Origin: CAWUFC02 sp963921335
Lineage (GTDB): Bacteria > Pseudomonadota > Gammaproteobacteria > Pseudomonadales > Halieaceae
Assembly (NCBI GenBank): GCA_963921335.3
Contig: CAWUFC020000002.1
Span: 434,001 to 498,000, forward strand
Direction: 5' to 3'
Length of the DNA stretch: 64,000 bases
The position numbers and the translations under genes were made by a program. This document shows positions 26,729-33,805 of the stretch, piece after piece. Under the pieces are notes generated by a model. It saw only the letters and a program-made list of their open reading frames with translations, made no database searches and was not told the origin of the DNA. Numbering within the stretch: the stretch's first letter is position 1; each line of letters starts with the position of its first letter.

Positions 26729-27754
26729 TTATGCCTGGCAGTCGATCATCACTTTGAGGGACTGCTGCTGATCCTGGGCCACGGCGAAGCCGTCGGCAAA
26801 GCGCGATAGCGGGAACTGGTGTGCGATCATAGGCGTCACGTCCACCGAGCCGGAAGACAACATTTCCAGTACCGCCTCAAACTCATCGACGTAGGCCATC
26901 GAACCCACAATCTGCAGCTCTTTCATCAGCAGGTTAATCATGTTCATCTCAACCGGCGCAAAATGCACACCCACGACCGAGATGCGGGCGCCTTTGCGGG
27001 CGATATCAAGCGCCTGCTGAAAAACCGGGCCAGCCCCCGTGGCTTCAATAATGACGTCTGTCGCAGGCAAGGGACCCAGTCGGGGGTCAGACTCATCCAC
27101 CCCGTGCTGCGCCTTCAGGAAGTCGCGCAGCTCCCCGGATCCGGCCAGGAAGGTACTCATACCCATGTGCGCCGCAAGTTCGAGCCGCTTCTCCGACAGG
27201 TCGGTGAGCACTACATCCTTAGCGCCCTTGTACAAGGCAGCTATGCCAGCCGCGACGCCGACCGGGCCGGCACCAAATACCAGCACTCGATCACCGGGTT
27301 GAACAGCAGCCTGGTTCACACCGTGCATGCCTACCGACAGCGGCTCCACCAGGGCACCGTGATCGAAGTCCAGAAAATCGGGCAATTTGAGCAGTCCCTC
27401 GGGGTGCTCCACAGCGTTGCGATACACAACAGCCGGTGAAAAAGCACCGCTCAGGCCGTCGCTCCCAATGCCGTTGCCGCCAGCTTCCGGATTCACCACG
27501 ACGCGGTCACCCACCGCCACACTCTGCACGCCGGCACCGACTTCAGCGACAACGCCTGAAAACTCATGACCCAGTGCAAACGGGCTGGCTGCACCTGGAA
27601 TACCGCCCAACTTGGCGTAACTGAGATCGGACCCACAAATACCACAGCGCTGCACCGCGACCAGTACATCCTGCTCCCCCAGCCCAGGGCTGGCGACATG
27701 GTCCGTTTTAATTTCATTGGGTGCATGAATACGCACCAGAGGCACCGTGGCCAT
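26729..27754 (-). CDS. Zinc-type medium-chain alcohol dehydrogenase lacking the structural zinc site
   Basis: 341 residues from the ATG at 27754 (AGGAGCAGCTT upstream); the longer start at 27811 is less likely. Catalytic zinc ligands CGICGSD and GHEFSG are present, and the NAD motif is FGAGPVGVAAG. The four-cysteine structural zinc loop is absent; the segment reads NPEAGGNGIGSDG instead. Related to 2,3-butanediol/sorbitol dehydrogenase-like MDR proteins. Monocistronic; convergent with the thiolase operon. Confidence 0.85.
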   Translation of the reverse strand: MATVPLVRIHAPNEIKTDHVASPGLGEQDVLVAVQRCGICGSDLSYAKLGGIPGAASPFALGHEFSGVVAEVGAGVQSVAVGDRVVVNPEAGGNGIGSDGLSGAFSPAVVYRNAVEHPEGLLKLPDFLDFDHGALVEPLSVGMHGVNQAAVQPGDRVLVFGAGPVGVAAGIAALYKGAKDVVLTDLSEKRLELAAHMGMSTFLAGSGELRDFLKAQHGVDESDPRLGPLPATDVIIEATGAGPVFQQALDIARKGARISVVGVHFAPVEMNMINLLMKELQIVGSMAYVDEFEAVLEMLSSGSVDVTPMIAHQFPLSRFADGFAVAQDQQQSLKVMIDCQA

Positions 27755-27909
27755 AAGCTGCTCCTGTTTTCTCGTCGAAACTACTCTGCTACGCACCGCC
27801 CCGACTGGCAAGCGCTATCTGGGCAGATGAAAAATATTTCATGCGACTGCATCCAAACACCGCCTGCCTGCATCTCTACTAGTATCAAAGCAACAAACGG
27901 GAGAACAAC

Positions 27910-28314
27910 ATGGAATCTACTGTTATTGAACTGGGCGCATTTGGCTTCTGGCTCTTTGTCGCCGCCTGCGTACTGGGTGGCATCTGGGACAGCGCCAGGC
28001 GCAGGGAATCTGAACAGGAGACCCTGCGCAGACTGGTGGAGAGCGGCAAAGAACTGGATCCGGATACCATCAACCGCGTGCTCAACGTTAACGGCAAGGA
28101 GAAGGATGCCGCTAAAGACCTGAAGGTTGCCGGTATTATCGTACTGGCGATCGCGCCCGGTATGCTGGTCCTTGGCATAGCGCTCAGCTTCCTCAGCAGC
28201 GAGGCACTGACCGCACTCATCGGTGTGGCCGGGCTGATGCTGTTTATCGGGGGCGGCCTGTACTACGCCGGCTACCTGACTGAAAAATGGCGCCGCGAGG
28301 AACAGGCCGACTGA
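27910..28314 (+). CDS. Small two-helix membrane protein (DUF6249-like)
   Basis: 134 residues. An N-terminal transmembrane helix (residues about 8-25), a charged cytoplasmic stretch (RRRESEQETLRRLVESGKELD), and two further hydrophobic helices (about 75-95 and 101-118), ending in a charged tail. The family is commonly found beside ECF sigma factors, as here: its stop is directly followed by the sigma-factor ATG. Role unknown; sensing or regulation is inference. Confidence 0.7.
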   Translation: MESTVIELGAFGFWLFVAACVLGGIWDSARRRESEQETLRRLVESGKELDPDTINRVLNVNGKEKDAAKDLKVAGIIVLAIAPGMLVLGIALSFLSSEALTALIGVAGLMLFIGGGLYYAGYLTEKWRREEQAD

Positions 28315-28866
28315 ATGGCAGCCTCACCCGCCTATTACAGCGATGGGCCGGAAGCGCTCATCGTCAGTCTGGCCATGCACGGAGATCGCCAGGCCTTTGC
28401 CGAATTGGTGCGTCGACGCCAATCCTCGGTGCGCACGTTTATGCGAAGAAGCTGTAACGACGCTGCACTGGCCGACGATCTGGCGCAGCAGGTTTTTCTG
28501 CAGATGTGGCGAAAGCTCAGGCAACTCAAAGAACCAGAGAAATTCGGACCCTGGCTGCAGCGACTCAGTATTAACCAGCTGCTGCAACACCAGCGAAAGC
28601 AGGATCCACTCTACTTGGCTGACGATGACACCGAGCTGCCAGCCATTAACCAGGACCGCCCCGACATTGCTATGGATCTTGACGCGGCCCTCGCCAGCCT
28701 GCCGGCTGCGGTTCGCCTGTGCATTGTGCTGTCATACCACGAGCGCCTGGCGCATCGGGAAATCAGCGATCTGACAGGCATTGCCATAGGCACGGTAAAA
28801 TCACATATCCGCCGCGGCAGCGAACGACTACGCGAGCTGCTCGCGGCGTACGGAGAAAAATCATGA
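28315..28866 (+). CDS. ECF RNA polymerase sigma factor
   Basis: 183 residues with region 2 (FAELVRRRQSSVRTFMRRSC..ADDLAQQVFLQMWRKL, shown in parts) and region 4 (LSYHERLAHREISDLTGIAIGTVKSHIRRGSERLRELL, in parts). Group IV/ECF size. It lies immediately after the DUF6249-like gene and overlaps the next gene by 4 nt (ATGA), consistent with co-translation with a membrane partner that may act as anti-sigma. Confidence 0.9.
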   Translation: MAASPAYYSDGPEALIVSLAMHGDRQAFAELVRRRQSSVRTFMRRSCNDAALADDLAQQVFLQMWRKLRQLKEPEKFGPWLQRLSINQLLQHQRKQDPLYLADDDTELPAINQDRPDIAMDLDAALASLPAAVRLCIVLSYHERLAHREISDLTGIAIGTVKSHIRRGSERLRELLAAYGEKS

Positions 28867-29210
28867 ACGAAGAGCGCGACCCGCTATTGGAAAGCCTGTT
28901 CGCCGAGCCGGTTGAGGAGCCCGCCAGCGACCAGTTCGTCAGCACCGTCATGGCGCAGGTGGAGCATCGGCAGAGGACTCTGTTGCTGGGCCGCATCGCT
29001 ATTATTGCGGCCATACTACTGTTGGAATTTGCCCTTGCATCTCCGCTACAGAGCTCGGTGAGCCTGATTTCAGATCTGCTCAGTGTTACGCTGATAGACA
29101 CCAGTAACGCCTGGCTCGGCTTTTTCCTGACCCCGGTCAACAGCGTTGCCGGCATTGTCGGGTTGATGCTTTTGGGAATCCACCTGCTCTATCGGAGGTT
29201 TATGGTTTGA
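28863..29210 (+). CDS. Small membrane protein after sigma factor, possible anti-sigma
   Basis: 115 residues. Acidic N-terminal cytoplasmic part (MNEERDPLLESLFAEPVEEP) then two hydrophobic helices (about 42-60 and 85-107). No zinc-binding HxxxCxxC anti-sigma motif is visible, so the anti-sigma role rests on position and topology only. ATG overlaps the sigma-factor stop. Confidence 0.7.
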   Translation: MNEERDPLLESLFAEPVEEPASDQFVSTVMAQVEHRQRTLLLGRIAIIAAILLLEFALASPLQSSVSLISDLLSVTLIDTSNAWLGFFLTPVNSVAGIVGLMLLGIHLLYRRFMV

Positions 29211-29389
29211 CTGCAGCAACACACTACGGTGTCTACAAGTCTGAGGTCACCGGTCTGGCCCTGGGCAAAACCGCCGCGGCGCTTAGCTTTAATGCCGAAC
29301 ACAAGCGCAAATGGCAACTGTTTGCCCAATTGGAACAAAACGTTATGGATCGCTACCTGGAATGGGTTCAGGAGCACGGGGAAAAGTGA
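29207..29389 (+). CDS. Small hypothetical protein in sigma-factor operon
   Basis: 60 residues, TTG start overlapping the previous stop, with CGGAGG upstream. Basic to neutral, helix-rich sequence (KRKWQLFAQLEQNVMDRYLEWVQEHGEK). No family recognised. Kept because of tight overlap on both sides and good coding character. Confidence 0.55.
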   Translation: MTAATHYGVYKSEVTGLALGKTAAALSFNAEHKRKWQLFAQLEQNVMDRYLEWVQEHGEK

Positions 29390-29664
29390 GTTATCCGCTG
29401 CTGTCCAGAGTACTGGGAACACTGGCGGGCCTGGTTTTCGCGTTGATGCCCTGGCGTACAGCCATGAAGAGCCTGGCCTCAGGCACTGCACCGTTCATGG
29501 CTGAATTCAAAAGTCTGCTGGCAGATGCCAGCGAGGAAGACCGGGCCTTTTTTCAGTTTGTGTTAGACCACGAGATCGCGATAGAAGCCTTTGCCCTGAA
29601 AGAAGCCGGCGGCGAAGCGGACAGTGAGAAACCGATCAAAGCCCTGCTTGAAGGCAAAGCTTAA
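29386..29664 (+). CDS. Small hypothetical protein in sigma-factor operon
   Basis: 92 residues from a GTG that overlaps the preceding stop (GTGA). The N-terminus is hydrophobic (LLSRVLGTLAGLVFALMPW), a signal anchor or peripheral helix, followed by an acidic helical part (DASEEDRAFFQFVLDHEIAIEAFALKEAGG). No family recognised. The C-terminal part resembles ferritin-like or heme-oxygenase-like helices in composition only. Last gene of the sigma operon; overlaps the convergent NADAR gene by 4 nt. Confidence 0.6.
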   Translation: MSYPLLSRVLGTLAGLVFALMPWRTAMKSLASGTAPFMAEFKSLLADASEEDRAFFQFVLDHEIAIEAFALKEAGGEADSEKPIKALLEGKA

Positions 29665-30140
29665 GCCCCCGCTTCAGCAGCACGCTCCTCGCGCAGCTTA
29701 TTGCGCACATCCATCAACACCTGCCCGTAGGTGTTCTCACCCCGCTTGTCGCGCCCGCAACCCCAGAAGTAGTCGAAAGCACTGGATTCCACCAGCAGCA
29801 GATCACCGGTATCCAGGAGTCGCTCAGCGACATCTGCGTGGGTCCGGCACTTGGTATACACAGCACGGGTCATCATGACCCGCCGATGCTTTTTCCATTC
29901 CGGCTTGCGCCGCTTTAGTCGAGCATTGCCCAGCTTGCGAGCCTCCGCGGGGTGTGGGGCAGTACGAATCTTTTCGCTGTATGCGGGATCCAAAAACTTG
30001 GTGGCCTGGTAGTAGTGCTCAACAGACGGCCAGTCAGCTTCATCCAGATGAAATCCATGGCGGGAGTGAGTAGACAACGGGTCATTGACGTCGGAGCGCG
30101 ACAGAAACAGTGACGCGTCCTCAGGCGGTGTATCAAACAC
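29661..30140 (-). CDS. NADAR family N-glycosidase (YbiA-like)
   Basis: 159 residues, GTG start. NADAR signatures: WPSVEHYYQATKF, the phosphate and ADP-ribose-binding family helix (PHPAEARKLGNA), and the C-terminal ESSAFDYFWGCGRDKRGENTYGQVLM (in parts). Known members remove unstable riboflavin intermediates or ADP-ribose from guanine. The N-terminus is short (begins MFDTPPEDASLFLSRSD), a few residues lighter than YbiA. Separated by 3 nt from the PNPOx-like gene. Confidence 0.85.
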   Translation of the reverse strand: MFDTPPEDASLFLSRSDVNDPLSTHSRHGFHLDEADWPSVEHYYQATKFLDPAYSEKIRTAPHPAEARKLGNARLKRRKPEWKKHRRVMMTRAVYTKCRTHADVAERLLDTGDLLLVESSAFDYFWGCGRDKRGENTYGQVLMDVRNKLREERAAEAGA

Positions 30141-30143
30141 CCC

Positions 30144-30548
30144 TCAGACTTCCTCGTCGTAGCTGGTCCATTTAAGAATACTGACGCGCACCAGCATCGG
30201 CTGAACCAGGCCAGTCTCAGCGATATCACCACTGCCACCCGCACTGTAGTGCGCCGCCATGACCTGCCAATCTTTTGAATCGGCCTCTCTCAACTCCACG
30301 ACCTTTCCGCGCACCGTCACGTACTTGTGAGGCACGGTGTCTTTTTGCGCCAGCATAGACACCGGCGAGCCCTCGAACAGCAACTTGCCCTTGCGCGACT
30401 CGGCGCTGGTGATAAACCAGTAGTCCGACTCGCCAGCCTGGTAGACAAACCACATGGGCGTCATCAGCGGGCTGTCGCCGCCCTGATTGAATGAAAAAAT
30501 ACCGACCCTTGGCTCCGCCAGAAAAGCTTCCTGCTGTTCTGTGGTCAT
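30144..30548 (-). CDS. PNPOx/F420-binding split-barrel family protein
   Basis: 134 residues. Split beta-barrel flavin/deazaflavin-binding family: EAFLAEPRVGIFSF, PMWFVYQ, SRKGKLL and YVTVRGKVVELR are usual positions for pyridoxamine-phosphate-oxidase-like F420/FMN binders. The ATG at 30548 gives the usual N-terminus; a TTG at 30560 with AGGTAG upstream would add four residues. Pairs with the NADAR gene in one transcript. Confidence 0.75.
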   Translation of the reverse strand: MTTEQQEAFLAEPRVGIFSFNQGGDSPLMTPMWFVYQAGESDYWFITSAESRKGKLLFEGSPVSMLAQKDTVPHKYVTVRGKVVELREADSKDWQVMAAHYSAGGSGDIAETGLVQPMLVRVSILKWTSYDEEV

Positions 30549-30624
30549 ACTGAAATTCAATGTGGACTACCTGTACTGTATTAACAGACAGCAAGAATAA
30601 CATTCGGTGCTAGAATTCGCGCCC

Positions 30625-31927
30625 ATGAAAATTTCCGCTGCCTGGCCATTCGATATACGCCGCCTGCCCTTCTTTTACGGCTGGGCCATCTGGCTGCTGA
30701 GCCTGCTCGGCTTCCTCGCCAGCATTCCCGGCCAGACCATGGGCATGGCCGTATTTACCGATCCCCTGATTGAGGCACTGGACCTGAGTCGCAGACAACT
30801 CTCCATGGCCTACCTGATCGGTACGGTGACATCCTCCTTATTCCTGACCCGAGCAGGACGCTGGTACGACGCTCTCGGCGGTCGCATTATGGTGCCTCTT
30901 GCTGCAATCGCCCTTTCACTGGCCTTGTTGTTTATATCAGCAACAGATCTTCTATCAGGACTGCTGGGTGGATCCGAGGCGATGACATTCCTGCTGATCA
31001 CACTGGGTTATTTTGGCGTGCGTTTTTTTGGTCAGGGCATACTCACCAATTGCTCGGCCAATATCCTGCTGCTGTGGTTTGAACGCAGACGCGGCCTGGT
31101 GAGCAGCGCGCGGTGTTTTCGTCAGCTTTGGCTTTTCGATTGCGCCCCTGGGGCTGGCCTGGCTCATCGCCAACCATGATTGGCGCGGCGCGCTGTGGCT
31201 GTTGGCTTCGGCCTGCACAGCATTTGCTATCGCAGCATTTCTGTTACTGCGCAACCGGCCGGACGAGTGTGGTGTACTGATCGATGGCGGGGCCCACAAC
31301 AGCGACGATAACAAACCCGACCTGCCCAGCAAAACCCTGGCCGAGGCCAGGCTGACTCCCACATTCTGGATTTTCAGCCTCAGCCTGGCCATGCATGCCC
31401 TGTTTGGTACGGCGGTGACGTTCCACATCGTCTCACTGTTCACCGAGGCCGGGCGAGAAGCCAGCGAGGCCTATTCCTACTTTTTCCCTGTCGCCGTAGT
31501 GTCCACCAGCACCAATCTGATGTTTGGCTATCTGGCTGATCGCATGTCGCTAAAACCCCTGCTGATTATCATGCTGCTGTCTTTCCTCTGCGGAGCCCAG
31601 GGTCTCCTTAATCTGCAACATGACTGGGGTTATTGGCTGCTTACGGTCGGCTTCGGCTTTGGTGGCGGGCTCTGGTCAGTGATCTCTAACCTGGCATTTA
31701 TCCGCCATTTTGGCCCGCTTCATCTGGGTGAAATCACGGGGCTGTGCATGTCCGCAATGGTATTTGGCAGTGCCATCGGGCCTGCCCTATTCAGCCTGGG
31801 GCTGGACTGGACGGGTAGCTACGCTGCTGCCGAGTGGGGGTGCAGCGCAGGCCTGCTGCTGCTATTGCTGGCGGCAATCTTCCTGGTACCGGCACGAGAT
31901 GGCATGCAAAAAGAGCAAATTGCATAA
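30625..31927 (+). pseudogene. MFS transporter gene with a frameshift
   Basis: Major facilitator superfamily transporter of about 430 residues if intact, similar in layout to monocarboxylate/oxalate-type MFS proteins (YGWAIWLLSLLGFLAS at the first helix). The frame is broken near 31105-31112 in a GCGCGCGG run: ERRRGLVSSAR continues correctly (GVFVSFGFSIAPLGLAWLI) only in the frame shifted by one, equivalent to loss of a GC pair. The second part runs from there to the TAA at 31925-31927. Otherwise both halves are open and conserved-looking. Confidence 0.75.
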
Positions 31928-31954
31928 CGGCATGACAATTTATGCCACCAGATC

Positions 31955-31982
31955 TTGAAAATTCCGCCTATGGCGATAAATT
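31955..31982 (+). promoter_or_regulatory. Candidate sigma-70 promoter for acyl-CoA ligase
   Basis: TTGAAA, 16 bases, TAAATT, located 64 nt upstream of the ATG at 32046 and followed by a GGGGGAGAG ribosome site. The -35 matches five of six consensus bases; the -10 only four of six. Confidence 0.35.
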
Positions 31983-32045
31983 GCGCCGCATCCTAAGCTT
32001 CCATACATCACTTGCAGCAACCCGTGACTTAACGGGGGAGAGAAA

Positions 32046-33752
32046 ATGCCCGAACTCAAACGTGCCTACGATGAAGCCATTGCCCAACTCACTGCGGACG
32101 GCTCGCCCTACGCCCTGACCCAGCGCAGCATCGACGGTGTTGAATACACTGTGTACGCCAACGCCCCAAAAACAATTCTGGACATCTGGGAAGCTGCTTC
32201 GCAGCACGGCGACGCTGAGTTCTTGGTCTATGAAGGCGAGCGCTATACCTTTAGCGACATGCTGCGACTGGCGGCGAAAATGGCCGTGCAGCTGAGGGAA
32301 ACCTACGGCGTTGAAAAAGGTGATCGCGTCGCCATCGCCATGCGCAACTACCCCGAGTGGATGATTGCCTACATTGCCGTGACCTCCATTGGTGCAGTCG
32401 TCGTCCCGCTCAATAGCTGGGACCAGGCCAGGGAGCTTGAATACGCCATTAACGACGCCGATGCCAAAGTGGTGTTTTGCGACCATCAACGTTATGCGCT
32501 GGTGGCAGACTGGCTGGAAGAGCGCGGCACCCATGCGGTTATTGCCCGCCCCCAGGACACCGACATGAAATCCAGCGCCAGTAGCTGGGAAAGCCTGATG
32601 GAAAGTACTGGGGAAGCCACCATGCCCAGCGTCGAGATCGATCCGGAAGACCCGGTGATGATTCTCTACACGTCCGGCACCACCGGCGCGCCCAAAGGGG
32701 CCCTATCTACTCATCGCGCATTGTGCCAGGCCCTGACCAACTTCGAGGTCGGCGCCTTTGCCTTCGCCATGATCAATCCCGAAACCATGCAGGCCATGAT
32801 GTCCAGCGGACACCCCCCGACTCAGCTGTTGGCAGTCCCGCTGTTCCACGTATCTGGTCTTCACGCGGTATTTCTCGGCGCCTTTAAAGGGGGCCGTCGC
32901 GTGGTCATGATGTTCAAATGGGACGCCGAGAAGGCGCTTGAGCTGATCGAGCAGGAACGCGTTACCGCTGCCAGCGCGGCTCCGGCCATGATTCTTCAGC
33001 TGCTGGAGTCAGCAGACTTCGACGAGCGCGACACGTCCAGCCTGTCGAGCATTGGTGCTGGTGGCGCAGCCACGCCACCTCGCGCAGCGCGCCTGATCGA
33101 AGAAAAACTGCCACAAGGCTATCCTGGCACCGGCTGGGGCATGACCGAAACCAACGCTATTGGCAGCTCTTTTACTGGCGCCTCTTTCAAGAAAAACCCG
33201 GGATCCGCGGGTCACCTTCACCCAACGGTTCAACTCAGCGTTCGGGACGAGGACGGCAATGAATTGCCCCAGGGCGAGGCCGGCGAGCTTTGGATCAAGT
33301 CACCCACCGTCATCTCCGAGTACTGGAACCGTCCGGATGCAAACGCCAAGGATTTCAAAGACGGCTGGTTCAACTCCGGTGACATTGGTTACCTCGACGA
33401 CAACGGCTACCTGTACCTGTCTGATCGTGCCAAAGATATGGTGATTCGCGGTGGTGAAAACATTTACCCCGCGGAGATCGAAGGCTGCCTGCACGACCAT
33501 CCCGACATTGAAGAAGTCGCAGCCTTTGGCCTGCCCGATGAAGCCATGGGCGAACAACTGGCGGTGGCCGCAGTACCGCGCAGTGGCAGCAATCTTGATG
33601 TCGAGAGCGTGCGTGCTTTCGCGAAGGAGAACCTGGCTCACTTTAAGGTCCCTCACTATGTGTTCCTGCTGGATGAAGCGCTGCCCCGCAATCCCAGCGG
33701 CAAGGTGCTTAAAAAGGACCTGAAGGCACGTTTCGAGTCTGAGGCCAGCTAA
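32046..33752 (+). CDS. AMP-dependent acyl-CoA synthetase
   Basis: 568 residues, ANL ligase. P-loop ILYTSGTTGAPKGALST, A5 GWGMTETNAIG, A7 GWFNSGDIGYLDDNGYLYLSD, A10 NPSGKVLKKDLK. Paralogue-like to 17208-18917 (shared N-terminal 60 residues pattern). Stands alone, followed by a 10-bp hairpin and the selenoprotein candidate. Confidence 0.9.
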   Translation: MPELKRAYDEAIAQLTADGSPYALTQRSIDGVEYTVYANAPKTILDIWEAASQHGDAEFLVYEGERYTFSDMLRLAAKMAVQLRETYGVEKGDRVAIAMRNYPEWMIAYIAVTSIGAVVVPLNSWDQARELEYAINDADAKVVFCDHQRYALVADWLEERGTHAVIARPQDTDMKSSASSWESLMESTGEATMPSVEIDPEDPVMILYTSGTTGAPKGALSTHRALCQALTNFEVGAFAFAMINPETMQAMMSSGHPPTQLLAVPLFHVSGLHAVFLGAFKGGRRVVMMFKWDAEKALELIEQERVTAASAAPAMILQLLESADFDERDTSSLSSIGAGGAATPPRAARLIEEKLPQGYPGTGWGMTETNAIGSSFTGASFKKNPGSAGHLHPTVQLSVRDEDGNELPQGEAGELWIKSPTVISEYWNRPDANAKDFKDGWFNSGDIGYLDDNGYLYLSDRAKDMVIRGGENIYPAEIEGCLHDHPDIEEVAAFGLPDEAMGEQLAVAAVPRSGSNLDVESVRAFAKENLAHFKVPHYVFLLDEALPRNPSGKVLKKDLKARFESEAS

Positions 33753-33775
33753 AAGCGATTGCGGCCATTCTTGTG

Positions 33776-33798
33776 TATTGGCACCATCGGTGCCAATA
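33776..33798. repeat. Perfect 10-bp inverted repeat before the selenoprotein gene
   Basis: TATTGGCACC-ATC-GGTGCCAATA. It ends 7 nt before the ATG at 33806, between two co-directional genes. It could terminate the ligase transcript (no long T-run follows), act as an operator, or fold over the ribosome binding site of the downstream gene. Confidence 0.55.
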
Positions 33799-33805
33799 TT
33801 GAAGC

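Noticed and set aside
27828..27843. ATGAAA-AATA-TTTCAT palindrome before the sigma operon
   Set aside because: Only 6-bp AT-rich arms; easily chance, no support for an operator.
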